Assembly: GCF_023898315.1 (NCBI RefSeq)
Contig: NC_064614.1
Span: forward strand, 375,347,348 to 375,411,347
Source: Schistocerca nitens
Taxonomy: Eukaryota; Arthropoda; Insecta; Orthoptera; Acrididae
Direction: 5' to 3'
DNA length: 64,000 nt
A model generated the notes under the pieces. That model did no database searches, was not told the DNA's origin, and saw nothing but the letters and a program-made list of their open reading frames with translations. Positions 1-10,497 of this stretch are shown in pieces. Each line of letters opens with the position of its first letter. The first letter of the stretch is position 1. The position numbers and the translations under genes were made by a program.

Positions 1-130
1 GTAGACTGGGAAGCCTTACATTCTATCACGGAAAGCAGAAGGATGTCCCTAATAGACACAATGGAAATCAACGAGTACATGATACAGAATACCCACCTAA
101 TATCAAATAATCATACTCATTTTCCATTTT
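1..130 (+). other. Possible C-terminal tail of a GIY-YIG retroelement
   Basis: The first bases translate to a short segment containing SLIDTMEINEYMIQN. Its spacing resembles the EIxxH/EIYxx stretch that follows the GIY-YIG domain in Penelope-like elements; compare the segment DILEEMEIC near 61560. It is cut by the window edge and followed by AT-rich DNA with nothing recognisable up to 300. This is a weak pattern match only. Confidence 0.2.
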
Positions 131-299
131 CCCGTTTGTGAAGTATAGTTTCGTTAATGAATACTGGATTCAAACTGAAAATTTATCTTATTTGTCTTCT
201 TTTGCGTATTGTACCTGCACATCCTTTGTTGGTAAACGTAATTATTTTAATGTTTTCCTATAAACACTTTGCCATTTTTGCATCTTCTGTACAAATAAT

Positions 300-965
300 A
301 TCTACATCTACATATATACTCCGCTAGCCACCAAGCGGTGTGTGGCGGAGGGAACAATTCGCGCCAAAGTCATATTCCCCCCCCCCCACCCCCCACCCCA
401 CCCCTCTGTTCCAATCGCTGATCGCGCGAGGGAAAGACGACTGTCTGAACGCCTCAGTACAAGCTCTAATTTCCCTTGTCTTTGAATGGTGATCATTGCG
501 CGATTTGAATATTGGTGGTTATAATATAAGCTCTACATCCTTGGTGAAGATCCGATTTCGGAATTTAGTGAGCTGCCCCTTCCGTTTAGCGCCCCGTCTA
601 TCTGCAGGTGTGTCCCACATCAAACTTTCTATGAGATTTGTAATTTTCTCGCGATGGCTAAATGTACGTCACGAATCTTGCCGCTCTTCTTTGGACCTTC
701 TCAATCTCTTGAATCAGACCCAACTGGTAACGGCCCCATACAGACGAACATTACTCTAAGACTGGACGAACTAACGAATTGTAAGCTATTTCCTTTGTTG
801 AAGGACTGCATCACTTCAGGATTCTACCAATAAACCGCACTCTAGAGTTCGCCTTTTCCCATTACTTGTATAATCTGATCATTCCACTGTTGAAGTCGCA
901 CATCCTGTTTGTCTGTGCGACATTCAGTTGTCACCTGAAGATAGCCTGAGAAGCCGAAATCCTTT
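300..965 (-). mobile_element. 5'-truncated CR1-like LINE, 3' end
   Basis: Read on the minus strand, this is the C-terminal end of a LINE reverse transcriptase plus its 3' tail. It aligns by eye with the better copy at 5390-6320: shared segments include WNDQI, RFIGRIL, CSPSTKEIAY, QRRAARFVT and EAFRQS, and both end in the same CTCCGCCACACACCG block followed by a TAGATG-type tail. Stops and frameshifts interrupt the reading frame. A C-rich tract at about 379-402 lies inside it and could be a local expansion or an assembly weak spot. No TSD was identified. The following stretch, 966-1309, holds nothing recognisable. Confidence 0.75.
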
Positions 966-1309
966 TTAATATTATTGCAACTTTCTGCCAAGCACCGTGA
1001 ATTTATATTTTCGATCATGCTGTGAATCAAACACTCCCACGAAACTAAGAGCTATGTACTGAAACGGTGTTTAGCTTTTGTCTTCTTCTAATAGAAAATG
1101 CCATAGGTTACTGCAAAGTCGAAACACAACACATACATGTCGTATTAATCCACGTCACTCTATCGAATGATGAATCGTGTTGAGGAAACAAATATATTGC
1201 GAATGGTGACAGTATGCTCGTCGTTTCATAAAACTTAAACATCGTGCTTTTCTAGGGAGGTGACATTAATTTTGCTTGGTGTGCTTATCACATCAAACTG
1301 AACATATTA

Positions 1310-2696
1310 CACTACTGGCCTTTAAAATTGCTACACCATGAAGATGACGTGCTACAGACGCGAAATTTAAGCGACAGGAAGAAGATGCTGTGATATGCAA
1401 ATGATTAGCTTTTCAGAGCATTCACACAAGGTTCGCGCCGGTGGCGACACCTACAACGTGCTGACACGAGGAAAGTTTCCAACCGATTTCTCATACACAA
1501 ACAGCGGTTGACCGACGTGGCCTGGTGAAACGTTGTTGTGATGTCTCGCGCAAGGAGGAGAAATGCGTACCATCACGCTTCCGGCTTTGATAAAGGTCGG
1601 ATTGTAGCCTACCGCGATTGCGGTTTATCGTATCGCGACATTGCTGCTCGCGTTGGTCGAGATCCAATGACTGTTAGAAGAATATGGAATCGGTGGGTTC
1701 AGGAGGGTAATACGGAACGCCGTGATGGATCCCAACGGCCTCGTATTACTAGCAGTCGAGATGACAGGAATCTTACCCGGATGGCTGCAACGGATCGTGC
1801 AGCCACGTCTCGAACCCTGAGACGGGGACGTTTGCAAAACAACAACCATTTGCACGAACAGTTCGACGACGTTTGCAGCAGCATGGACCATCAGCTCGGA
1901 GACCATGGCTGCGGCTACCCTCGACAGGAGCGCCTGCGATGGTGTAGTCAACGACGAAACCTGGGTGCACGCATGGCAAAACGTCATTTTTTCGGATGAA
2001 TCCAGGTTCTGTTTACAGCATCATGATGGTCGCATCCGTGTTTGGCGACATCGCGGTGAACGCACATTGGAAGCGTGTGTTCGTCATCGGCATACTGGCG
2101 TATCACCCTGCGTGATGCTATGGGGTGCCATTGGTTACACGTCTCGGTCACCTCTTGTTTGCATTGACGGCACTTTGAACAGTGGACGTCAAATTTCAGT
2201 TGTGTTACGACTCGTGGCTCTACCGTTCATTCGATCCCTGCGAAACCCTACATTTCAACTGGATAATGCACGACAGCATGTTGCAGGTCCTGTACGGGCC
2301 TTTCTGGATACAGAAATTGTTCGACTGCTGCCCTTGCCAGCATATTCTCCAGATCTCTCATCAATTGTAAACGTCTGGTCAATGGTGGCCGAGCAACTGG
2401 CTCGTCACAATACGCCAGTCACTACTCTTGATGAACTGTGGTATCGTGTTGAAGCTGCATGGGCAGCTGTACCTGTACACGCCATCCAAGCTCTGTTTGA
2501 CTCAATGCCCAGGCGTATGAAGGCCGTTATTACGGCCAGAGGCGGTTGGTCTGGGTACTGATTTCTCAGGATCTATGCACCCAAATTGCGTGAAAATGTA
2601 ATCACATGTCAGTTCTAGTATAATATATTTGTCCAATGGATACCCGTTTATCATTTGCATTTCTTCTTGGTGTAGCAATTTTAATGGCCCGTAGTG
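1310..2696 (+). mobile_element. Tc1-like transposon, family A copy 1, with TIRs
   Basis: The element begins CACTACTGGCC and ends with the inverted complement GGCCCGTAGTG. The inner parts of both termini share TTAAAATTGCTACACCA. A TA dinucleotide lies just outside each end (1308-1309 and 2697-2698), the hallmark of Tc1/mariner integration. At 1387 bp, with one transposase gene inside, it has the usual size for the superfamily. A second copy of the same family lies at 24055-25458 in the opposite orientation. Confidence 0.93.
1538..2561 (+). pseudogene. Tc1-like transposase, broken (family A copy 1)
   Basis: This gene would encode a DD34E transposase that cuts the element out at its terminal repeats and inserts it at TA sites in the nucleus. 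The N-terminal helix-turn-helix region (GLSYRDIAARVGRDPMTV) is readable from the ATG at 1538. The catalytic part resumes in another frame: FSDESRFC carries the first Asp and QLDNARQ the second. Compared with the copy at 24190-25230, about 7 bp are missing near 1815 and roughly a dozen near 1920, which shifts the frame. The third catalytic residue, Glu in the usual SPIEHVW/SSIENVW motif, is Val here (SSIVNVW). The copy is therefore inactive twice over. Confidence 0.9.
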
Positions 2697-2839
2697 TATT
2701 TATATGCTTACCCTTCATACACCACTCGGAACGGGTAACACAGTCGGCTACAGCGTTATTGCAGGTGGATTCCGGTAAAGTGGCTGCCGAAAGGGTAGCT
2801 CCTGACACATCGATACCGAACGAAGCAGTGCTTGAGGAC

Positions 2840-3165
2840 GGTGCGATAGCAAGGACGGGGCCCGCCTAGCGGTCCGCGCGCTCCCTTGGGGACCCGCGAG
2901 CCAATACGTGACGGAAGAGGGGGCGGCGGATGCTCGCCTTCCACCGCCTCCGGTCCGCCCGCTGCCCCCACCAATTTGAATAGATATTGGCGCCAGACAC
3001 ACCTGCGCTGCGGCCGCCGGCCTGCGGTAATTACGGGAGGGGAGGCATCCAGTCGGCCGCCCCGCCGTCACAGCCGCGACGTCGCCAGCCATCTGCGAGT
3101 CGGACCGACGGATCGGAAAGCAGCGGAGGGCGCGCACGTCTCCACCTATGACTGTTGCTTATTGT
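2840..3165. other. GC-rich, CpG-rich island
   Basis: An island of GC- and CpG-rich sequence (many CGCG, GGCGG and CCGCC runs) stands out in an AT-rich neighbourhood. It shows no TIR, TSD or tRNA-like box. Open frames here are long on both strands only because stop codons are rare in GC-rich DNA. It could be a CpG-rich promoter or first exon of a host gene, or a GC-rich repeat. Nothing recognisable lies between it and 3690. Confidence 0.4.
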
Positions 3166-4619
3166 GAGGCAACTCGATGAAATGTGTTCCTTCTCTCATT
3201 CACAAAGATTCGGGGTAAGCCTGTTCGCTTTCCTTTTATACGATTTGTAAGCGAAAAATAGCCCTTTCATAAGCTCTCACATATCAAGTGGCAAGCGCGG
3301 TTGTCACAATGTCACAGTTTCAAAATACACATTTTGACAACGCCAGCCGCCTTTGCCCTCCATTTTCCACCCGCCCTTCTCCAAAAACTCCTGACTCCTG
3401 GAAACCGAATAAATCAAAAGCTAAGATCAGAGTCAATTTGTCAATCAGAAGCACGTACAATACTGTGTGTATCCAATTTTTTCCCCTTTGATGGTTATTT
3501 TGTCCTCTTCGCCTACAAAGGTGGTGGGAAGGGGGGCGGTGGCTGTCATTGGAACATTCAGTCCGGTCTTCAGCTAAGCGACAAGTAAACGTAACAATAA
3601 CGACGCAAAACATTAACATTACAGAGTTAATTACAAATGAAGCAAAAAACTTTCGAAAGAAAAATTCTGGAACTTTTTACATGTAAGAGACATTAATTCA
3701 TTCAGTCTTAGTTAAAAAACAGTGCTAATGAAAGGTAAATACTAAAAACAATGAGAGGACATTTAAAAACATTTAACGGATGATGCAAAGCCCTTATGTT
3801 AAAAAGGAGCACCTGACTGGCATTAAAAGTGGAAGGACCTACCCTGGAATAGTTAGACTGCAACTGAAAGACGAAAGGTTGGTCGTTGAAGACTGTGGGA
3901 GGGTGGTAGTACAAGGATGGTAGAATGGTACATAATATCGATGGGGTGGGAGTGGCTGCTGACGAACAAAAAGGGAGAAGTAGAAGGGAATATTGTTGAG
4001 ATTATAATTTTAAGGGGACAAGAGAGTATGGATATAAGGCGGGAGGAGGAAAAAGGGTTGGAAAGTATGGGGAGAGGAGGGAAAGGGAGCCGTCTGAGGT
4101 GGAATGGGTGGAGGGGGAGGTGGGGTATTTAAAGTTGGTAGGATGGGTAAATGTTGGCATGGAGTTCATGGTTTCAGAGGGGGAGACAGTTGAAATATGT
4201 TTGGGAGAGGAAGTGGTGCATCTGCTGGCGCAGGGTTGGTGGAATGTGCCGACAAAGACGCAGCAGCATACTAGGATTGGAAATCAGAGGAGAAACAATA
4301 GGATTATTGGAGTTAATATTGCAGATGGTGTAAGTTGTTTGGAGGTTTCAGTCTGAGTGAGGAGAGGTGGGGATTTGATAAGACGGTAAAGGGTCCATGG
4401 AGAGGGTGGGTTGAGGAAGATAACTGAATGTAGGAAGTGAGGCAGAGCCCATAACTTTCATGGATCTGGAGGGACTTACAGAACATAGGCAAATATCCAT
4501 GTAACATTTTCATAGGGAAGGATGGGTCATGTCAAGGTTTTTGAGGTATGGAGGACAGTGGAGGGGTGTAATTTCCTGTCAGCAGCTTTAGAAGTTTTAG
4601 TGTGTTGTGGTCTTTGTCC

Positions 4620-5345
4620 TGAACATTTAGTAGGAGAGATTTCCATCTTATTTGCTGGTCAATGATTAGTCCAAGTTATTTTAGCTTATTCGTTAACTGG
4701 ATAGGACAGTTTAAGTGGTAACGCAAAAATCACAGAGACTGAAGATGCAGTTGGTTCAACACATAATTACTGCCTGGATTTTGGAAGGGTTGATCTTGAG
4801 AAGCCATTCATCGGTTACAGTGTCATTCATTGGTTACATGAGAAGGTAAACTGACTGAGGTGGGTTTTGAGGTATCGCTATGATTTATGGAGTGAGGATA
4901 GAAGGAAGTGCGTACGTCTGGAGTCTGAAAATGAGATTGGAATGTCATATATGGTCACAGGCTTCCTCTAGGTCGATGGAGATTCAAATAGTGGATTTAC
5001 AGCATTTTGGCTGTTGGGATAGGAAATGGGTGAGGAGCAGCAGCTGGTCATCAGAAAAAGTGGGTCACAAGTCACGCTGGTTAACAGGAAGGAGATGGTG
5101 TTGGTTCAGGTACTGATGGATGCACCAGGAGAGGATTGATCCGTTGAACTTGCTGAACAATAAGGTGAGACAGATGGGATGGTAGAGGAAGGGGTTGGCA
5201 TGGTTTGAGGAAAAGTAGGATTTCGGTTTTTCCAGGGTTCTGTAGAGTATTCTGTGGATAGGATAAAGATATAAATGGTTGCAGGGGTGACCAGTAAGAA
5301 ATGGAGGGATTATATGACTCGCAGATAGGTAATGCAGTCATGACC
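4620..5345 (-). pseudogene. Jockey-like LINE reverse transcriptase, C-terminal remnant
   Basis: Minus-strand segments NPGKTEILLFLKPCQPLPLP and, after frameshifts, LGLIID followed by WK correspond to the region just after the YADD motif in Jockey-group LINEs: the NPxKTExLLFS motif, then YLGVxLDxxLxW. The YADD box itself is not visible. The segment abuts the inserted CR1-like LINE. It is a relic without coding capacity. Confidence 0.55.
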
Positions 5346-5389
5346 AGGGAATATGTTAAGTTTTCTGTGAAGTACTTATTTTATATCTT

Positions 5390-6320
5390 GTGTTGCGATT
5401 GGTGTATTTAATTCTGGTTGCGGCATATTGTCCCAGTACTGGGACAATATATATAAATGACCTAGTAGATAGTGTCGGAAGTTCCATGCGGCTTTTCGCG
5501 GATGATGCTGTAGTATACAGAGAAGTTGGAGCATTAGAAAATTGTAGCGAAATGCAGGAAGATCTGCAGCGGATAGGCACTTGGTGCAGGGAGTGGCAAC
5601 TGTCCCTTAACATAGACAAATGTAATGTATTGCGAATACATAGAAAGAAGGATCCTTTATTGTATGGTTATATGATAGCGGAACAAACACTGGTAGCAGT
5701 TACTTCTGTAAAATATCTGGGAGTATGCGTGCGGAACGATTTGAAGTGGAATGATCATATAAAATTAATTGTTGGTAAGGCGGGTACCAGGTTGAGATTC
5801 ATTGGTAGAGTGCTTAGAAAATGTAGTCCAGCAACAAAGGAGGTGGCTTACAAAACACTCGTTCGACCTATACTTGAGTATTGCTCATCAGTGTGGGATC
5901 CGTACCAGATCGGGTTGACGGAGGAGATAGAGAAGATCCAAAGAAGAGCGGCGCGTTTCGTCACAAGGTTATTTGGTAACCGTGATAGCGTTACGGAGAT
6001 GTTTAATAAACTCAAGTGGCAGACTCTGCAAGAGAGGCGCTCTGCATCGCGGTGTAGCTTGCTCGCAAGGTTTCGAGAGGGTGCGTTTCTGGATGAGGTA
6101 TCGAGTATATTGCTTCCCCCTACTTATACCTCCCGAGGAGATCACGAATGTAAAATTAGAGAGATTAGAGCGCGCACGGAGGCTTTCAGACAGTCGTTCT
6201 TCCCGCGAACCATACGCGACTGGAACAGGAAAGGGAGGTAATGACAGTGGCACGTAAAGTGCCCTCCGCCACACACCGTTGGGTGGCTTGCGGAGTATGA
6301 ATGTAGATGTAGATGTAGAT
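5390..6320 (+). mobile_element. CR1-like LINE, 5'-truncated, with TAGATG-type tail
   Basis: A plus-strand non-LTR retrotransposon inserted in the Jockey-like LINE. It carries the second half of a reverse transcriptase, then a short 3' UTR (CCTCCGCCACACACCG) and a hexanucleotide tail of GTAGAT units at about 6297-6320. Microsatellite tails of this type are common in CR1-related clades. The first recognisable residues, at 5440, are just upstream of the FADD catalytic box, so the element is 5'-truncated. The fragment at 300-965 is the same or a sister family. Exact TSDs could not be assigned. Confidence 0.8.
5440..6241 (+). pseudogene. CR1-like reverse transcriptase, C-terminal part
   Basis: The open frame retains motif C as FADDAVVY, then the thumb region with YLGVCV, WNDHI and PILEYCSSVWDP, and the C-terminal block QRRAARFVT, LQERR, FFPRTIRDWNRKG that typically closes CR1/Daphne-type LINE proteins. 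There is no internal stop for about 270 residues, so this truncated copy is fairly young. Because motif A and all upstream domains are missing it cannot encode a working polymerase. The exact clade name is inference from motif style. Confidence 0.75.
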
Positions 6321-6849
6321 AGACTGGAAACTAGAAGACGTGCGTGGAGCAATGGTATTTGTGCGTTCGTTGATGGTCGGCAACGGGGAGTAACCAAAGT
6401 GAGGTTCGTCAGGGATTGAGTCGATGTCAGGGAATACGGTGCAAAGTGGTCAGCTTTGTTCAGGTTGTCAGCTAAGAGCTGGTTATTGCGAAGAAACGTG
6501 TAGTGAGGGGTGGAATAACTGTCAGTTGGTAGGAGGAATGAGTCCGGTGTATGTCTGACGCCTGTCCTGACGTTTTTTTTTTTTTTTTGCATTTAATAAA
6601 TTTTATTTGCCAATGGTGTGTGAGTATATCCAAGCAGTATCAGTGTTGGGATTCTAGAAGAAGGAGTAGGGCTTGTTCCTTAGTAGGCATGTAGGAAGAC
6701 AGAGTATCTCACAAGGTCTTCTGGAGAGAGGCATGGGAGATATCGTCAACTTGCTGGAAGATTAGGAGATGGCGTCCAATCAGGGTATTTATCGATACCT
6801 GGTAGGCATTCTATTTGTTGCCAGTATAGTGTTAGATAACTTTTGACTG

Positions 6850-7497
6850 GAGACTGGAATAGGTCCTCTGGAGGTGATGTAATGTATTGTAATGTATAGG
6901 ACATAATGAGAAGAACAGGTAAGTGGTCATCCAATTGGCTCGAGGACATTTGCAGTGGTGTATACAAGGAAATTGGGAGTTGACAGGATGACGTTTGCAG
7001 TGGTTTTGCTTTCAGGATGGGTGTGCTGTGTGCTGTGGGATGTCACCATGGAGGGAGTCTGTAAACAGTTGGCACCACTAGAGTTCTGCAATGGATTTGC
7101 TATGGATGTTGAGGGCAGTGGCAATAATATAGATGGAAAAGGTGTGGTTGATGGCACTGAGGAAGTCATATTGAATGAGATTATTAGGTTGGACACAGAT
7201 AGTAGCACAGGTAAAAGTTAGGGCTTTGAAGGAGAAGCTAAGGGTAAGGTGTTTTGTAGATATATCGAATAAGGGTTGTGTCTGAACAGAAATGTTTCCC
7301 TGGGATTTAGTTGCAACTCCATCTCTCAGCAGGACAAGGAGATGATCTGTACAGTGGAGGACATAGGGAGCTGACTGCGTAATGTGGCAGGGATAGAGGA
7401 ACATTTTCTTAAGAATGAGGGAGAGGATATGCATTAAAAGGGGCTCATTGGTGAGTAGGGAGTGGAAGTTGGGTACAGAAATCTGTATTGCTGTCAC
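6850..7497 (-). pseudogene. Jockey-like LINE endonuclease domain, decayed
   Basis: Minus-strand translation recovers segments of an apurinic-like endonuclease: NFHSLLTNEPLLMH (usually WNCNSLxxxxxEL), LLRDGVATKSQGN (RxDGxxxxxGGVA), TATALNIHSKS in place of the GDFNxH motif, THPESKTTANVILSTPNFL (the SxxDLxLxS block), and DDHLPVLL matching the terminal SDHLPV motif. In an active LINE this domain nicks target DNA to prime reverse transcription. Frameshifts and stops show it is dead. Confidence 0.6.
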
Positions 7498-7799
7498 ACT
7501 ATGATGAGAGGCTAAGGAATGGGTGGTGTGGGCATGAGGTAGTGGGGCTTAAATGTGGGTGTATAACTGGGTGAAAACGAAATGGACTTGGTTTTGGGAG
7601 TAGTTGGCTTGGGTACTGAGGTGGAATACACACTAGACAGGAAGGGAAAGTCGTTGTATGGTATGCGGTCGTTGGAAGGGTTGATAGTTTGGAGGATGAT
7701 GCTGAAGAATTGATGATATCTTTGCTAGTGGGAGTTGGACAGAGAGAGTTACTCAGATAGATAGGATGATCAATGGGATGGATGACACGTTCGTAGTAT

Positions 7800-8055
7800 A
7801 GACACACGGAGCAGAGGAGTTGGATGCCTTCCTGATACATCTAAACAGCAGTAATCCGAAAATCCAATTTACTATGGAGACGGAGAGTAATGAACAATTG
7901 AATTTCCTGGATGTGTCTATGATTAAACGACGGGACGGAACGTTGGGCAATAAGGTGTATAGAAAGGACACACATACTGATCGTTATCTGCATAATTATT
8001 CAAACCATCACCCTAGACAAAAAAGGGGTGTAATAAAAACTTTGGTGGACAGGGC
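7800..8055 (+). pseudogene. Penelope-like reverse transcriptase, C-terminal fragment
   Basis: The frame encodes FLIHLNSSNPKIQFTMETE, then LNFLDV, and then VYRKDTHTDRYLHNYSNHHP followed by QKRGV and LVDRAL. This is the conserved tail of the Penelope reverse transcriptase (FLxxLNxxxxxIxFTxExE, FLDV, YRKPTxTDRYL, SxHPxxxKRxV). The frame then runs straight into the inserted LINE at 8058. The upstream catalytic motifs, including YVDD, are absent because the element is truncated. Confidence 0.85.
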
Positions 8056-8057
8056 GC

Positions 8058-9956
8058 TCGTTGTTGTTGTTGTGGTCTTCAGTCCTGAGACTGGTTTGAT
8101 GCAGCTCTCCATGCTACTCTATCCTGTGCAAGCTTCTTCATCTCCCAGTACCTACTGCAACCTACATCCTTCTGAATCTGCTTAGTGTATGCATCTCTTG
8201 GTCTCCCCCTACGATTTTTACCCTCCACGCTGCCCTCCAATACTAAATTGGTGATCCCTTGATGCCTCAGAACATGTCCTACCAACCGATCCCTTCTTCT
8301 GGTCAAGTTGTGCCACAAACTCCTCTTCTCCCCAATCCTATTCAGTACCTCCTCATTAGTTATGTGATCTACCCATCTAATCTTCAGCATTCTTCTGTAG
8401 CACCACATTTCGAAAGCTTCTATTCTCTTCTTGTCCAAACTATTTATCGTCCATGTTTCACTTCCATACATGGCTACACTCCATACAAATACTTTCAGAA
8501 AAGACTTCCTGACACTTAAATCTATACTCGATGTTAACAAATTTCTCTTCATCAGAAACGCTTTCCTTGCCATTGCCAGTCTACATTTTATATCCTCTCT
8601 ACTTCGACCATCATCAGTTATTTTGCTCCCCAAATAGCAAAACTCCTTTACTACTTTAAGTGTCTCATTTCCTAATCTAATACCCTCAACATCACCCGAC
8701 TTAATTCGACTACATTCCATTATCCTCGTTTTGCTTTTGTTGATGTTCATCTTATATCCTCCCTTCAAGACACCATCCATTCCATTCAACTGCTCTTCCA
8801 AGTCCTTTGCTGTCTCTGACACAATTACAATGTCATCGGCGAACCTCAAAGTTTTTATTTCTTCTCCATGGATTTTAATACCTACTCCGAATTTTTCTTT
8901 TGTTTCCTTTACTGCTTGCTCAATATACAGATTGAATAACATCGGGGAGAGGCTACAACCCTGTCTTACTCCCTTCCCAACCACTGCTTCCCTTTCATGT
9001 CCCTCGACTCTTATAACTGCCATCTGGTTTCTGTACAAATTGTAAATAGCCTTTCGCTCCCTGTATTTTACCCCTGCCACCTTTAGAATTTGAAAGAGAG
9101 TATTCCAGTCAACATTGTCAAAAGCTTTCTCTAAGTCTACAAATGCTAGAAACGTAGGTTTGCCTTTCCTTAATCTTTCTTCTAAGATAAGTCGTAAGGT
9201 CAGTATTGCCTCACGTGTCCCAGTATTTCTACGGAATCCAAACTGATCTTCCCCGAGGTCGGCTTCTACTAGTTTTTCCATTCGTCTGTAAAGAATTCGT
9301 GTTAGTATTTTGCAGCTGTGGCTTATTAAACTGATTGTTCGGTAATTTTCACATCTGTCAACACCTGCTTTCTTTGGGATTGGAATTATTATATTCTTCT
9401 TGAAGTCTGAGGGTATTTCGCCTGTTTCATACATCTTGCTCACCAGATGGTAGAGTTTTGTCAGGACTGGCTCTCCCAAGGCCGTCAGTAGTTCCAATGG
9501 AATGTTGTCTACTCCGGGGGCCTTGTTTCGACTCAGGTCTTTCAGTGCTCTGTCAAACTCTTCACGCAGTATCGTATCTCCCATTTCATCTTCATCTACA
9601 TCCTCTTCCATTTCCATAATATTGTCCTCAAGTACATCGCCCTTGTATAGACCCTCTATATACTCCTTCCACCTTTCTGCTTTCCCTTCTTTGCTTAGAA
9701 CTGGATTTCCATCTGAGCTCTTGATGTTCATACAAGTGGTTCTCTTATCTCCAAAGGTCTCTTTAATTTTCCTGTAGGCAGTATCTATCTTACCCCTAGT
9801 AAGATAAGCCTCTACATCCTTACATTTGTCCTCTAGCCATCCCTGCTTAGCCATTTTGCACTTCCTGTCGATCTCATTTTTGAGACGTTTGTATTCCTTT
9901 TTGCCTGCTTCATTTACTGCATTTTTATATTTTCTCCTTTTATCAATTAAATTCAA
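8058..9956 (-). mobile_element. RTE-like LINE inserted in the Penelope element
   Basis: A minus-strand LINE ending in ACTGAAGACCACAAC plus a short CAA tandem tail (plus-strand GTT repeats at 8060-8075). It sits between the two halves of Penelope element A. It is 5'-truncated: only the reverse transcriptase and C-terminal domain remain, with no endonuclease. The uninterrupted 625-codon frame suggests recent insertion. A much more decayed relative lies at 59190-61135, also inside a Penelope-like element. The clade is probably RTE-like, but this is uncertain without alignment. Confidence 0.8.
8079..9956 (-). CDS. RTE-like LINE reverse transcriptase, partial but open
   Basis: This 625-residue frame encodes an RNA-directed DNA polymerase for target-primed reverse transcription. 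Visible landmarks are KAPGVDNIP near residue 145, YRTISL near 205, motif A FVDLEKAFDNVDW near 272, motif B GVRQGCSLSP near 329, motif C FADDIVI near 372, and a C-terminal region with YGSETW near 480, RRMLKI, GHVLRH and GRPRD. Both catalytic Asp residues of FADD and the motif A Asp are present, so the polymerase core looks intact. The N-terminal endonuclease expected in autonomous elements is missing, and the first Met is simply the first in-frame ATG after truncation. It may be transcribed only passively. Confidence 0.85.
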   Translation of the reverse strand: MNLIDKRRKYKNAVNEAGKKEYKRLKNEIDRKCKMAKQGWLEDKCKDVEAYLTRGKIDTAYRKIKETFGDKRTTCMNIKSSDGNPVLSKEGKAERWKEYIEGLYKGDVLEDNIMEMEEDVDEDEMGDTILREEFDRALKDLSRNKAPGVDNIPLELLTALGEPVLTKLYHLVSKMYETGEIPSDFKKNIIIPIPKKAGVDRCENYRTISLISHSCKILTRILYRRMEKLVEADLGEDQFGFRRNTGTREAILTLRLILEERLRKGKPTFLAFVDLEKAFDNVDWNTLFQILKVAGVKYRERKAIYNLYRNQMAVIRVEGHEREAVVGKGVRQGCSLSPMLFNLYIEQAVKETKEKFGVGIKIHGEEIKTLRFADDIVIVSETAKDLEEQLNGMDGVLKGGYKMNINKSKTRIMECSRIKSGDVEGIRLGNETLKVVKEFCYLGSKITDDGRSREDIKCRLAMARKAFLMKRNLLTSSIDLSVRKSFLKVFVWSVAMYGSETWTINSLDKKRIEAFEMWCYRRMLKIRWVDHITNEEVLNRIGEKRSLWHNLTRRRDRLVGHVLRHQGITNLVLEGSVEGKNRRGRPRDAYTKQIQKDVGCSRYWEMKKLAQDRVAWRAASNQSQD

Positions 9957-9959
9957 TAA

Positions 9960-10470
9960 TTTGTGAATCTGTTTATTTAAAAGATGAGATTCTTCAGCTT
10001 TCGTGAAGAATGACTATTCTAGCAAGGATATAGATCGAGCACTTCGCTCCAGATACAGAATCAGGAGCAACGACGAACAACAGTCGCCCAACGGCAAGGT
10101 TTTTTTTCCGTTTGTTAGTAAGGTCACAGATCGCATTGGGAAAGTGTTAAGCAAGTATGGGGTGGAAACTATTTTCAGGCTAACCAGGAAAATAAAAATT
10201 TAAGATATGAAACAGATGCATGGCACCCTTTAGCTACACTGGGGTATATAAAATTCATTGTAGTTGTGGACAGGTGTATATCGGTACCACAAAGAGAAGC
10301 GTGAATATCCGTCTTCTTTAACGTAAAGGGAACTGCCGCTTGGGTCACACGGATACATCGGCCGTAGCAGAACATGTTTAACAGGAAGGTAATCATGAAA
10401 TAAAATTCAGTGAGACGAGCGTCATATCTAAAACCTTGCTTTCTCATGCGCGCATAACCAGGCTTTCCTC
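9960..10470 (+). pseudogene. Penelope-like GIY-YIG endonuclease, decayed
   Basis: Downstream of the LINE the Penelope frame resumes with VKNDYSSKDIDRAL, FFPFVSKVTDRIGKVLSKYG and the FRLTRKIK linker. A frame change follows, then the endonuclease: GYIKFHCSCGQVYIGTTKRS, NCRLGHTDTSAVAEHV and GNHEIKFSETSV. The CxCGxVYIG core with its Cys pair and the AEH motif are characteristic of Penelope GIY-YIG domains, which nick target DNA. Several stops and frame changes make it non-functional. Confidence 0.85.
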
Positions 10471-10497
10471 GAGTTCTCTTTGCAGTTCGCCGCCTTA

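Larger units (their letters stand above)
3690..7800 (-). mobile_element. Decayed Jockey-like LINE, split by another LINE
   Basis: The plus strand is strikingly purine-rich and C-poor because the minus strand is the former coding strand. Minus-strand translation gives an endonuclease domain (about 7497-6850), a linker (6850-6330), and after the foreign LINE at 5390-6320 a C-terminal reverse-transcriptase region (about 5345-4620) with a decayed tail reaching roughly 3690. The fingers and palm of the reverse transcriptase are not found, so about 600 bp were probably lost around the insertion. Stops and frameshifts are everywhere, so this is an old copy. Both outer limits are approximate. Confidence 0.65.

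Noticed and set aside
2748-3137. Long open frames on both strands in the GC-rich island
   Set aside because: Stop codons are rare in GC-rich DNA. Several overlapping frames are open at once and none shows a domain, so none is preferred as a gene.
5969-6592. 207-codon minus-strand frame crossing 6320
   Set aside because: It spans the junction between the CR1-like LINE and the Jockey-like relic, so it is a chance fusion of an antisense shadow and LINE debris.
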